From positions 1,178,001 through 1,242,000 of the forward strand of contig NZ_JASVWB010000002.1 of NCBI RefSeq assembly GCF_030287445.1: a stretch of DNA of 64,000 nucleotides, written 5' to 3'. Both the position numbers and the translations under genes were made by a program. The notes below the pieces were generated by a model. It had not been told where the DNA came from, ran no database searches, and worked only from the letters and a program-made list of their open reading frames with translations. Source of the stretch: Streptomyces sp. ALI-76-A. GTDB taxonomy: Bacteria; Actinomycetota; Actinomycetes; Streptomycetales; Streptomycetaceae. This document shows positions 41,605 to 50,388 of this stretch, piece after piece (position 1 is the stretch's first letter; the number at the start of each line of letters is the position of its first letter).

Positions 41605-41652
41605 ACCGCCCTCGCACAAGTCCGGAGACGACGAGCTAAGCCGGAGAACGCC

Positions 41653-41718
41653 TTGCGTATCGCCACGTTCGCCGTTGCCCTGACGACGATCATCCTCGCT
41701 GCTCAGCTGCCTCGCTGA
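41653..41718 (+). CDS. Very short hydrophobic ORF
   Basis: TTG 41653 with GGAGAACGCC upstream opens a 21-residue frame: MRIATFAVALTTIILAAQLP, then R and stop. It looks like a single membrane-inserting helix. It may be a small membrane peptide or chance. Confidence 0.25.
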   Translation: MRIATFAVALTTIILAAQLPR

Positions 41719-41759
41719 ACGGATCCGCCCGACGGCCCCCCGTCCTGACCGGAGAGCTG

Positions 41760-42212
41760 ATGACTCCCCTACTGACCACTCGCCACCACTGGCTGCTTGG
41801 CTTCGGCGAGACTCTCCCGCCCGAGCTGCCGGGCGACTTCGATGTCGTCCGCGTCGGCACGGGCCTCGGTATGTGCGCGATCGATACCATGATCGATACT
41901 GGTCACCGGGTCGGGCCGCTGCTGTGCTGCATCGCCCACCGGTTGCTCCTCATCCCGGTGGAGTCCGGGACGGCCGACCGGTGGCGTGCCGCGCACTCCG
42001 CGAGCAGCCGCGGTCCGGCTCTCCGGTGCGGGATGCATGGATACCAGCCGATCTGCCGCAACCGTATCTGGCTCACTCCCCCCAGGCCGCTGGCCGCCTC
42101 GACCACCGCCCCGGCAGTGCTCCACGACACGTTGAGCCTCATGCGTGCGCGGCTGCGTGGTGCAGCAGGTCAGCCGTTCAGGATGCGCGCTCGCGAGGCG
42201 TGCCATGTCTGA
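41760..42212 (+). CDS. Conserved-type Streptomyces protein of unknown function
   Basis: A 150-residue frame from ATG 41760 (GGAGAGCTG upstream). It has well-formed blocks: HHWLLGFGETLPPELPGDFD, then VRVGTGLGMCAIDTMID, GPLLCCIAHRLLLIPVESGT and RWRAAHSASSRGPALRCGMH. The pattern of a hydrophobic nucleotide-binding-like core plus a Cys/His-rich stretch (RCGMHGYQPICRNRIWL) is seen in small proteins of LanB-type RiPP loci in Streptomyces and resembles the start of primase/polymerase-like proteins. I cannot give a function. Its end overlaps the next start by 8 bp, so the two are coupled. Confidence 0.6.
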   Translation: MTPLLTTRHHWLLGFGETLPPELPGDFDVVRVGTGLGMCAIDTMIDTGHRVGPLLCCIAHRLLLIPVESGTADRWRAAHSASSRGPALRCGMHGYQPICRNRIWLTPPRPLAASTTAPAVLHDTLSLMRARLRGAAGQPFRMRAREACHV

Positions 42213-42387
42213 AGGCATGTCACCAGTTCCCGCGGTCAACGGGTGTCGGTCCAAAACCCATTCCGTTGACAGTGCACGCACGGATCGGGCATCCGACGCC
42301 CAACGCCTCCTCCGGGAGCTCGACGTGCAGGAAGTCGAAGTCCCGAGGACAGCTGACGCGTTGGCGCACTTCTTCAGTGACCTCTGA
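42205..42387 (+). CDS. Candidate RiPP precursor peptide upstream of LanB
   Basis: A 60-residue peptide starting ATG 42205 inside the end of the preceding gene and ending 61 bp before the LanB start. It reads MSEGMSPVPAVNGCRSKTHS, then RASDAQRLLRELDVQEVEVP and RTADALAHFFSDL. The segment LRELDVQEVEV resembles the (F)xLDV leader motif of Streptomyces FxLD-type lanthipeptide precursors. However, the expected Ser/Thr/Cys-rich core is missing. In a neighbouring frame the DNA right after the stop reads PLSQHPTGPNDRC and then stops, as if a core had been cut off by a frameshift. Precursor status is inference from position and leader. Confidence 0.5.
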   Translation: MSEGMSPVPAVNGCRSKTHSVDSARTDRASDAQRLLRELDVQEVEVPRTADALAHFFSDL

Positions 42388-42448
42388 GCCAACACCCCAC
42401 AGGACCCAACGACCGCTGTTGATTGTCTAGCAGGAAGGCCGAGACGAG

Positions 42449-45400
42449 ATGGGACGAGCTTTCTACCGCGCCCAGCGCGGCATCCTGGTGCGCTCCGTGC
42501 CGCATGACGGTCTGCCGATCCCTCCAGTGCCGGCCGAATTCGACATCACCCCGCGCACTCCCCCGTCCTGGCTCCCCTGGGTACGCGAGACCTGGAGCAT
42601 TCCGCAGATCGCGGACGCTGTCCGCTACGCCAGCCCGGACCTTGCCCGTGAGATCGACGACCTCGACGACCGCCTCCTCGGCCCCGAGTCCATCGAACGT
42701 CTTGGGCTGGCACTGCTCAGCTACGTCCTGCGCATCAGACACCGGGCCACGCCGTTCGGTCTGTTCGCCGGAGTGGCTGAGGGCCGGTTCGGCCGTACCA
42801 CCGTTGCGCGATGGGGCCAGTCCCACCACGCGGTGAGTCGAGCCGACGGCGTCTGGATGACGGTGATCGTGCAGCATCTGGAGGCGATCCCTGAGGTACG
42901 CCAGCGGCTGCGGTTGATGGCCAATAACGGCCTGCGGGTCCGCGGGGAGCGGCTGGTGCTTCCCTGGCAGCCCCGCTCTCTGGACACGGCCGGGACGGCT
43001 GTGCGAGAGGTCTCGATCCGGCAGATCACCGTTGTGCGTACGGCAGTGCAGATGGCGAGGGCCGCCGTGCCCTACAGGGAGGTAGCGGACAAGCTCGTCG
43101 CCGACCACCCGGACCTCACGGCAGGCGAGGCCGAGGCGCTGCTGGACCTCATGATCTCCCGACGCATGCTCCTGACCAGTCTCCAGCCCGCCGGCACCGA
43201 GACGGATCCGCTCGGTTACGTGGTGCGCGAACTCTTCAGTTCGGGCGCTGCCCAAGCCGGTCAAGCTGCCGAGCTGGCCTGTGCCCTGCGGGAGATCGAC
43301 GAGGAGATGCGCGCACTCAACCGGCAACAGGCCGCGCCGCCGGACGCCGGACGCCGCCGAACAGCATTGGTCACGCGGATGCGGCAGCTCGCCGACCAAC
43401 CGTCCCCGTTGACCCTGGACGTGCGCCTAGACGCTGACGTGGTTGTGCCCCGGGCGGTGGCGTGGGAGGCGGAGCGAGCCGCTGGCGTCCTGGCCCGGGT
43501 CAGCCCCGAGCCCCGGGGGACGCTGGCCTGGGCCCGCTACCGGGAGCGGTTCCGGCAGACGTACGGCGACAGCACGCTGGTCCCGCTCCAGGACCTGCTC
43601 GACGAACTCGGGTTCCCCGAGGACTTCCACGGCACGCGGCGGGCCCCGCAGCCCGCCACCGTGCACCGCGACAAGGTGCTGGTCGCTCTCGCGCAGCAGG
43701 CCGTCGCCGACGGCCGGGAACTCCTCCTCGACGAGGAGACCATCCAAAGGCTCGCCGAAGGCCGGCCTCCGGCGGCGGAAGACGCGCCTGCGCATGTGGA
43801 ATTGGCTGCCGTGGTGCACGCGCCGAGCGTGCAGGATCTGGAGTCGGGCGCCTTTGCCATCGAGGTGCGGCGCGTAGGCCGCGGCTGGGGCCATCTCAGC
43901 GGCGGACGGTTCGCCGCGCTGCTCGCCGAACAGAGCTCCCCCAGCGATCTCCTGGGGACCCTGGCCAGACGGCCCACCGTCTTCGAGGGCGCCCTGCCTG
44001 TGCAGTTGTCGTTCCCGCCGCTGTCACTGCGAGCGGCGCCCATCACGCGCACCCCGCGTCTGAGCGCCCCACTCATCTCCTTGTCCGAGTACCGCACACC
44101 AGACCCGGACGTCATCCCGCTCAGCGATCTCGCGGTGACCCACCACGACGGCCGGCTGATCTTGGTCTCGCGGTCGCGGGGCCAGGTTCTGGAAGCGGCG
44201 ATCCCCCACCCGCTCCAGCTCGAATGCCAGACCCCGGCCATCGCCCGGTTCCTGGACGAACTGCAGCGCGGGCAGAGCAGCAGGATCATGGGCAACTTCG
44301 GCAATCTCGCCGCCTGGGACTGGGGCGCCGCACGGTACCTGGCCGTCCGGCCACGCGTACGCGCCGGTCACAGCATCCTCAGCTCCGCCACCTGGCGCCT
44401 CGCCCACTCCGGACTGCCCGGGCAGAAGGCATCAGCCGCGCAGTGGGAAGACGCCTTCGCCGCGCTGCGTGAAAAGTGGCGGCTGCCCGACACGGTGTAT
44501 CTGGAGTATTTCGATACTCGGCTCCGGCTGGACCTGGACACCGGCACCCACCGCGCGCTTCTGCGTGCGCAGCTCGAACGGTCCCGGCGGCTCGGCGAGC
44601 TGACGCTCGTCGAGGCAGAGCCCGAGAGTGCCTACGGCTGGTGTGGCGGCCGCCCCCACGAACTCGTCATTCTCCTGGGCTCGGCTGCGGCAACCCGGCC
44701 CGCCCCGGCCATCCACGGTGCGCCGACCGCACACCGCGCTGATGTCCACCTTCCCGGTTCCTCGCGCTATCTCTCCGTCCGCCTGTACTGCCAGCCCCAC
44801 GTCCGGCCCGCCGTGCTGGTCGACCATCTGCCGGTCCTTCTCTACGACCTCGACCACCCCACATGGTGGATCACGCCGCACGACCAGGACGACCAGCCAC
44901 ACAGCATGCTCAACCTCCGACTGGACCACGCGTCCGACACCGCCAGCGCGCTGGGCATCCTTGGCCACTGGGGCAGCCACCTGGCGGACACCGGGCTCCT
45001 GAGCGGATTCGACCTCGTTCCCTACCGGCCGCACACCGGGCTGTGGGGCGAGAACGAGACACTCATGGCTGCGGAAGACGTCCTGGCCGCCGACTCGGCC
45101 GCATTCGCCCACCAGATCACGCACGTCCGCGCCCTCTCCCCGCAGGTGCTGGCGGCGGCCAATCTCGTCGCCATCGCAGCCGGCTTCCACCAGGACACGG
45201 AGCTCGGCCTGCAGTGGCTCGCCAACCAGCCCAAGTCGGCCACCGCCGCGCCATTACCTCGGGAGCTGGTGCAGCAGACCCGGACACTGGCCGACCCTGC
45301 CGCCGGATGGCAGATGCTGCGCGGTACTCCAGGCGGCACCCCCCTCGTCACAGACCGATGGGCACCACGGCATATCGCTCTGGGCGACTACCGCACCGCT

Positions 45401-45547
45401 GTCGACCACACCCCGCATCCGGACCCCGACCTGGTCCTGCACGCGTTGTTGACCGCACACCTCCGTCTCGCCGGACAGAGTCCCGGCGGCACGTCGTGGC
45501 GCCTGGCACGCTCCGTTGCCCTGGCCGCCACCCACCCCCACCGCTGA
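42449..45547 (+). CDS. Full-length class I lanthipeptide dehydratase (LanB)
   Basis: A 1032-residue LanB, which dehydrates Ser/Thr of a precursor using glutamyl-tRNA. The N-terminal glutamylation domain opens GRAFYRAQRGILVRS and shows IRHRATPFGLFAGVAEG (about 90-106). It continues through SDLAVTHHDGRLILVSRSRG and YLAVRPRVRAGHSILSSATW. The C-terminal elimination (SpaB_C/thiopeptide-type) domain covers about 740-1030, with AATRPAPAIHG, WGENETLMAAEDVLAADSAA and LSPQVLAAANLVAIAAGF. The length is that of single-chain LanB rather than split TbtB/TbtC. No LanC cyclase or protease lies in the window, so the product may be non-cyclised or another enzyme acts. ATG 42449 has an AGGAAGG site. Confidence 0.9.
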   Translation: MGRAFYRAQRGILVRSVPHDGLPIPPVPAEFDITPRTPPSWLPWVRETWSIPQIADAVRYASPDLAREIDDLDDRLLGPESIERLGLALLSYVLRIRHRATPFGLFAGVAEGRFGRTTVARWGQSHHAVSRADGVWMTVIVQHLEAIPEVRQRLRLMANNGLRVRGERLVLPWQPRSLDTAGTAVREVSIRQITVVRTAVQMARAAVPYREVADKLVADHPDLTAGEAEALLDLMISRRMLLTSLQPAGTETDPLGYVVRELFSSGAAQAGQAAELACALREIDEEMRALNRQQAAPPDAGRRRTALVTRMRQLADQPSPLTLDVRLDADVVVPRAVAWEAERAAGVLARVSPEPRGTLAWARYRERFRQTYGDSTLVPLQDLLDELGFPEDFHGTRRAPQPATVHRDKVLVALAQQAVADGRELLLDEETIQRLAEGRPPAAEDAPAHVELAAVVHAPSVQDLESGAFAIEVRRVGRGWGHLSGGRFAALLAEQSSPSDLLGTLARRPTVFEGALPVQLSFPPLSLRAAPITRTPRLSAPLISLSEYRTPDPDVIPLSDLAVTHHDGRLILVSRSRGQVLEAAIPHPLQLECQTPAIARFLDELQRGQSSRIMGNFGNLAAWDWGAARYLAVRPRVRAGHSILSSATWRLAHSGLPGQKASAAQWEDAFAALREKWRLPDTVYLEYFDTRLRLDLDTGTHRALLRAQLERSRRLGELTLVEAEPESAYGWCGGRPHELVILLGSAAATRPAPAIHGAPTAHRADVHLPGSSRYLSVRLYCQPHVRPAVLVDHLPVLLYDLDHPTWWITPHDQDDQPHSMLNLRLDHASDTASALGILGHWGSHLADTGLLSGFDLVPYRPHTGLWGENETLMAAEDVLAADSAAFAHQITHVRALSPQVLAAANLVAIAAGFHQDTELGLQWLANQPKSATAAPLPRELVQQTRTLADPAAGWQMLRGTPGGTPLVTDRWAPRHIALGDYRTAVDHTPHPDPDLVLHALLTAHLRLAGQSPGGTSWRLARSVALAATHPHR

Positions 45548-45597
45548 CCACCCGCCCGAGCACAGCGACCAACCACCACACACCACACCAACATCGA

Positions 45598-47421
45598 ATG
45601 GATTCGCCATCTATGTCCGCACCTATCGAGGACTACGCCCTCGTCGGCGACCTGCACAGCGCTGCCCTGGTCGGCCGGGATGGCGCGATCGACTGGCTGT
45701 GCCTCCCTCGGTTCGACTCCGAGGCTCTCTTCGCCTCGCTCCTGGGAACCGAGGAGCACGGCTTCTGGCGGATCGGACCCGCGCACCCCGGCGGCACCCG
45801 GCCGCCGGCCGCCGACGCCCGCCGATACCGCGGGGATTCCCTCATCCTTGAGTCGGAGTGGACGACAGCCCACGGAGCCGTCCGTGTGATCGACGTGATG
45901 ACCCGCAACGGCGGCACCCCGCAGCTGACCAGGACGGTGGAGGGCCTGACCGGCCGGGTCCGGATGCGCTCGGTGTTCTGCCCGCGCTTCGGCTACGGAC
46001 GCACGCGGCCCTGGGTGCACCAACTCGGCGACCGTACGGTCGCCGTTGCTGGACCGGACTCCGTCTGGCTGGACACCACCGTCCAGACCTACGTCACCGA
46101 CCACACCGTCTGCTCGGACTTCAGTGTCTCGGCAGGAGAACGAGTCGCGTTCACAATCAGCTGGCAGCCCTCGCACCAGCAGCAGCCGGAGCTGCCCGAC
46201 CCGGAGCAGGCACTGGAGGCCGCCGGGACGTTCTGGCGCGAGTGGGCCGAGCGGTGCGCCTACCACGGCCCCTACCGCGAAGCCGTCATCCGCTCGCTGA
46301 TCACCCTCAAGGCCCTCACCTACGCCCCCACCGGAGGGATCGTCGCCGCACCCACCACATCCCTACCCGAGGAGATCGGCGGTGCCCGCAACTGGGACTA
46401 CCGCTACACGTGGCTGCGCGACGCCGCGATCACCCTGTCCTCGCTGCTGCGCACCGGCTACCGCGAGGAAGCCCGCGCCTGGCGCGAGTGGCTGCTGCGA
46501 GCGGTCGCCGGCGACCCCGAACACCTCCAGATCATGTACGGAATCGCCGGCGAGCGGAAACTCAGCGAGAGCGAGCTGGACTGGCTCCCCGGCTACGAGG
46601 ACTCCACCCCCGTCCGAGTGGGCAACGACGCCGCCCACCAGCTCCAGCTCGATGTCTACGGCGAGGTCACCGAGACCCTCCACATCGCCCGTACGACCGG
46701 CCTCGCCCGCAACGACCACGCCTCCGCGCTCCAACTGCGGCTCATCGAACACCTGGAGCAGCACTGGGCGGAGCCCGACGAGGGCATCTGGGAAGTCCGC
46801 GGGCCGCGCCGCCACTTCGTCCACTCCAAGGTCATGGCCTGGGTCGCCGTCGACCGCACCATCAAACTCATCGAGTCCGGCGAGGCCGAGGGCCCCGTGG
46901 ACCGGTGGCGGGATCTGCGCGACACCGTCCACCGCGACGTCTGCGACAAGGGTTACGACAAGGAACGCAACACCTTCACCCAGTCCTACGGTTCCCGTGA
47001 ACTCGACGCGTCGCTGCTGCTCATCCCCCAGATGGGCTTCCTGCCGCCCGACGACAAGCGCGTCATAGGCACCATTGAGGCGATCCAGCGCGAGTTGTCC
47101 ACCCCAGACGGCTTCATCCTGCGCTACCTCACCTCCGGGTCCGACGAGGGTGTCGACGGTCTGCAGGGTGACGAGGGTGCCTTCCTTGCGTGTTCCTTCT
47201 GGCTCGCCGACGCCCTCACCATGATCGGCCGCATCGACGAGGCCCGCACCCTCTTCGAGAAGCTCCTCGACCTGAGGAACGACCTCGGCCTCCTCGCCGA
47301 GGAGTGGGACTCCCGGCGGCAACGCCAAGTCGGCAACGTCCCACAGGCGTTCAGCCATGTTTCGCTCATTGACACGGCCCTCAAGATCGAAGCCCTGGGT
47401 TCGCATGGCGGGGAGTTGTGA
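45598..47421 (+). CDS. Glycoside hydrolase family 15 enzyme (trehalase/glucoamylase-like)
   Basis: A 607-residue enzyme. The N-terminal beta-sandwich (IEDYALVGDLHSAALVGRDG, CLPRFDSEALFASLLG) is followed by an (alpha/alpha)6 barrel. Its markers are TYAPTGGIVAAPTTSLPEEI, GGARNWDYRYTWLRDAAITL and GLQGDEGAFLACSFWLADAL, the last carrying the second catalytic Glu. Actinobacterial GH15 members of this kind act on trehalose or alpha-glucans in the cytoplasm. No signal peptide is present. It lies 50 bp behind LanB, and its stop is coupled (TGATG) to a small ORF interrupted by IS21. A link to the lanthipeptide locus is not evident. Confidence 0.9.
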   Translation: MDSPSMSAPIEDYALVGDLHSAALVGRDGAIDWLCLPRFDSEALFASLLGTEEHGFWRIGPAHPGGTRPPAADARRYRGDSLILESEWTTAHGAVRVIDVMTRNGGTPQLTRTVEGLTGRVRMRSVFCPRFGYGRTRPWVHQLGDRTVAVAGPDSVWLDTTVQTYVTDHTVCSDFSVSAGERVAFTISWQPSHQQQPELPDPEQALEAAGTFWREWAERCAYHGPYREAVIRSLITLKALTYAPTGGIVAAPTTSLPEEIGGARNWDYRYTWLRDAAITLSSLLRTGYREEARAWREWLLRAVAGDPEHLQIMYGIAGERKLSESELDWLPGYEDSTPVRVGNDAAHQLQLDVYGEVTETLHIARTTGLARNDHASALQLRLIEHLEQHWAEPDEGIWEVRGPRRHFVHSKVMAWVAVDRTIKLIESGEAEGPVDRWRDLRDTVHRDVCDKGYDKERNTFTQSYGSRELDASLLLIPQMGFLPPDDKRVIGTIEAIQRELSTPDGFILRYLTSGSDEGVDGLQGDEGAFLACSFWLADALTMIGRIDEARTLFEKLLDLRNDLGLLAEEWDSRRQRQVGNVPQAFSHVSLIDTALKIEALGSHGGEL

Positions 47422-47614
47422 TGACGATCCCGCTCCTGGATCTGCTGCTGGCGGGAACACGCCTTGCGGCATCCCTCCTGCGCACCCTCCTCCTGGCCGG
47501 CTGCTACGGGAGCAGTCCTCTGCAGCCCATAGCGCGGCTCATAACCCTGGAACAGTCGTGGGCCGCGGAGGGCTACGCGTCGTTCACGACGGACAGCGCG
47601 CCTTCCTCTACTAC
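47421..47614 (+). pseudogene. Small ORF coupled to the GH15 gene, interrupted by IS21
   Basis: The frame begins MTIPLLDLLLAGTRLAASLL with ATG 47421 inside the GH15 stop (TGATG). It reads on to GYASFTTDSAPSSTT, where the IS21-like element is inserted. Removing the element and one target repeat restores an uninterrupted 85-codon frame that continues EFLDASAFTEEVRCSQRLR to a stop at 51747-51749, overlapping the GTG start of the next gene. The restored protein has a hydrophobic N-terminus and a Ser/Thr-rich C-terminus. Function unknown. Confidence 0.5.
47607..47614 (+). repeat. Target-site duplication, left copy
   Basis: TCTACTAC immediately precedes the left terminal sequence TGTTTGTGACA. An identical copy follows the right end. 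Confidence 0.93.
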
Positions 47615-47829
47615 TGTTTGTGACAGGTTCCGTTGGCCCCACTCCGGCACGGCGATCTGGCCCCATTTGATCGACATTTGATTTGGCCCCACTGATGCCG
47701 CTCTGAGGCGACATGCCCTCGTCCGAGTGAATGGTCTGCGCTGTCTGCCCGATCCCGACAGGGTGTGTCCGTCGTTCACGGTCATGTCGGAGGCCGTGTC
47801 CTTGGTCATGGCCGTGTCGGGAGGCCGGG

Positions 47830-49467
47830 TTGCGTCTATCGCGTATCGAGCTGTTCGAAAACATCCGTCGAGACGTCCGTCTCGATCCGTCGATCTCGCA
47901 GCGGGCGCTGGCGGCGAAATACGGCGTTCACCGCCGAACCGTCCGGCAGGCCATGGCCTCCGCGATCCCGCCGCCGCGCAAGTCCAGCCAACGGCAGTTC
48001 CGCATCTTGGATCCGGCCACCGGGTGGATCGACGCGATGTTGCGGGCCGATTTGAAGGCGCCGAGGAAGCAGAAGCACACCGTCGAGCGGATCCAGAAGC
48101 GTCTGGCCGAGGAGCATGACTTCGACCTGGCGTCGTATTCCACTCTGCGCAACTACGTCCGCAAACGGCGGCCGGAGATCGTGGCAGAGGACCGTGAGGG
48201 CCGCCAGCGTCTGGAGGGAATGGTGCCCCAAGCACACCTGCCCGGCGAGGAAGCCGAGGTCGACTTCGCGGACGTGTGGGTGCGGGTGGCCGGTGAGGTG
48301 GTCAAGTGCCACCTGTTCACGCTGCGGCTGTCGCATTCGGGCAAGGCCGTCCACCGGGTGTTCGCCTCGCAGGCCCAGGAGTCGTTCCTGGAAGGCCATG
48401 CGGAGGCATTTCGGGTGCTGGGCGGTGTCCCGACCAAGCACATCCGTTACGACAACCTCAAGCCCGCGGTCCGGCAGGTCTGCACCGGCCGCAACCGGGT
48501 GGAATCGGAGCGGTGGACCACCTTCCGTTCGCACTATGGGTTCGATGCCTTCTACTGCATTCCCGGTGAGGAAGGCGCCCACGAGAAGGGCGGGGTCGAA
48601 CAGGAAGGCGGACGCTTCCGCCGGGCCCACCTGGTCCCGGTCCCCGACGTCCCGTCGCTGGAGGAGCTGAACGCCCGCATCGCCACGATCGACGAGGCGG
48701 AGGACGAGCGGATCCTGCGCGGGAAGCTGACCTCGATCGGCTTCAACTTCCGCATTGAGGCCGAGGAACTCGCGCCGCTGCCGACCGAGGACTTCGAGTG
48801 CGGCATCACGCTGACTCCGAAGGTCGACCGGACCAGCCGGATCACCGTCCGCCAGTCCCACTACTCGGTGCCCGCTCGCTTCATCGGAGAACGGGTACGC
48901 GTTCTGCTGCGGGGCAACGAGCTGCTGGTCTTCGAGCGCCGGAACATCGTCGCCCGGCATCCGCGGCTGACCAAACGCTACGGATATCGCGACGTGCTGG
49001 ACCACTACCTGGAGATCCTCCTGGTCAAACCGGGTGCCATGGCCGGGTCGACCGCGCTGGCCGCCGCACGGGCCGAGGGCTCCTTCACGGCCATCCATGA
49101 GGCGTTCTGGGCCGCCGCCCTGAAGACCCACGGGGACGCGGCCGGCACCCGGGCCCTGATCGAGGTCCTGCTGCTGCACCGCCGCATGCCCGCCGAGGCG
49201 GTCCAGGTCGGAATGTCGGCCGCGATCAAGGCCGGGTCGATCAGCCCGGACGTGGTGGCCATCGAGGCCCGCAAGGCCGAGTCCGCCGCCCGCGACCCGG
49301 AGCCGGAGGACGACGAGAACGATCCTCCGCCCTGGGCGGACATCCCCGGCGGGCAGCTGCTGACGCTTCCCACCCGCCGACCCGAACTGCCCGAGGACAA
49401 CCGTCCCCCGCCGTCGGTGGACGTCTATGACCAGCTCCTGACCCGCCATCCGAAAGGTTCCGCATGA
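47830..49467 (+). CDS. istA: IS21-family transposase IstA
   Basis: From TTG 47830 the product is 545 residues. An N-terminal HTH (ISQRALAAKYGVHRRTVRQA) binds the terminal repeats. The DDE integrase core shows D in AEVDFADVWVRVAG, D in THIRYDNLKPAV-type KHIRYDNLKPAVRQV and E in HEKGGVEQEGGRFRR. A Mu-like C-terminal domain with ITVRQSHYSVPARFIGERVR follows, ending with a Pro/Asp-rich tail. IstA cuts and joins the element ends. The stop overlaps the IstB start (ATGA), so the helper is co-translated. All three acids are intact. Confidence 0.95.
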   Translation: MRLSRIELFENIRRDVRLDPSISQRALAAKYGVHRRTVRQAMASAIPPPRKSSQRQFRILDPATGWIDAMLRADLKAPRKQKHTVERIQKRLAEEHDFDLASYSTLRNYVRKRRPEIVAEDREGRQRLEGMVPQAHLPGEEAEVDFADVWVRVAGEVVKCHLFTLRLSHSGKAVHRVFASQAQESFLEGHAEAFRVLGGVPTKHIRYDNLKPAVRQVCTGRNRVESERWTTFRSHYGFDAFYCIPGEEGAHEKGGVEQEGGRFRRAHLVPVPDVPSLEELNARIATIDEAEDERILRGKLTSIGFNFRIEAEELAPLPTEDFECGITLTPKVDRTSRITVRQSHYSVPARFIGERVRVLLRGNELLVFERRNIVARHPRLTKRYGYRDVLDHYLEILLVKPGAMAGSTALAAARAEGSFTAIHEAFWAAALKTHGDAAGTRALIEVLLLHRRMPAEAVQVGMSAAIKAGSISPDVVAIEARKAESAARDPEPEDDENDPPPWADIPGGQLLTLPTRRPELPEDNRPPPSVDVYDQLLTRHPKGSA

Positions 49468-50288
49468 ACGACAACACCGCCCTCTTCGACGTCGGTGAGC
49501 GAGTCCCTGGGCCTCGCAAGGACGCTTCCGCCGCCGGCGCCGTCGAGACCGTGATCGACGAAGCCTGCCGGGCCCTGCACCTGCCCACGATCCGCTCACG
49601 CTGGGAGGAGATCGCGGACACGGCGCTGAAGGAGCGAGCCAGCTACAAGGACTTCCTGGCCGACCTGCTGGAAGCCGAGTGTCTCCAGCGCGAGGAGCGG
49701 AAGAAGACCAGGCTGGTCAGGGAGGCGAACTTCCCCCGCCCCAAGCGGCTGGAGGACTTCGAGTTCGAGAAGAATCCGAACGTGACCCCCGAGCAGGTCA
49801 GCACCCTGGCCGACCCGGCCTGGGTGAAGGCCGGCCTGCCGCTCTGCCTGATCGGGGACTCCGGCACCGGCAAGTCGCACCTGCTGATCGGCATCGGGAC
49901 CGCGATCGCCGAGGCCGGGATGCGGGTCCGCTACACGACCACGGCGAACCTGGTCAACGAGCTCGCCGAGGCTGCCGACGAGAAGAAACTCGGCCGCACC
50001 CTCGCCCGCTACGGACGCGTTGACCTGCTCTGCCTGGACGAGTTCGGTTACCTCGACCTGGACAAGGCCGGGGCGAAGCTGCTGTTCCAGGTGTTCACCG
50101 AACGCGAGGAACGGCGCGCGATCGCCATCGCCTCGAACGCCCCGTTCTCGGAGTGGAAGCAGACGTTCACCGATCCCCGGCTCTGCGCGGCGATCGTGGA
50201 CCGGGTGACCTTCAACGCGCACATCGTCGAGACCGGCACCGACAGCTTCCGCTTCAAGAAGACCCAAGAGAAGCACCGCAGGTCCTGA
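49464..50288 (+). CDS. istB: IS21-family ATPase helper IstB
   Basis: A 274-residue AAA+ ATPase that remodels target DNA for IstA. The P-loop LIGDSGTGKSHLLIGIG (about 130-146), Walker B LLCLDEFGYLDLD (about 188-200) and sensor region AIAIASNAPFSEWKQTF are intact. The N-terminal ~70 residues form the DNA-wrapping helical domain. ATGA overlap with istA. The family length is normal, so the element looks transposition-competent. Confidence 0.96.
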   Translation: MNDNTALFDVGERVPGPRKDASAAGAVETVIDEACRALHLPTIRSRWEEIADTALKERASYKDFLADLLEAECLQREERKKTRLVREANFPRPKRLEDFEFEKNPNVTPEQVSTLADPAWVKAGLPLCLIGDSGTGKSHLLIGIGTAIAEAGMRVRYTTTANLVNELAEAADEKKLGRTLARYGRVDLLCLDEFGYLDLDKAGAKLLFQVFTEREERRAIAIASNAPFSEWKQTFTDPRLCAAIVDRVTFNAHIVETGTDSFRFKKTQEKHRRS

Positions 50289-50388
50289 GCACAGGCGTCT
50301 GAGCCCCGCATGACAAGTTACGCGGGGCATCAACGCAGGTCAGGCCATTGTTTCTCTGGGAAGATCCGCCCGCTGGACTGCCATGGTG

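Noticed and set aside
42449..47421. GH15 enzyme as a tailoring enzyme of the LanB locus
   Set aside because: The enzyme is a standard trehalase/glucoamylase-like hydrolase and is coupled instead to the downstream small ORF; proximity alone is weak evidence.
47836..49599. 587-codon minus-strand frame opposite istA
   Set aside because: Antisense shadow; istA has intact HTH and DDE motifs.
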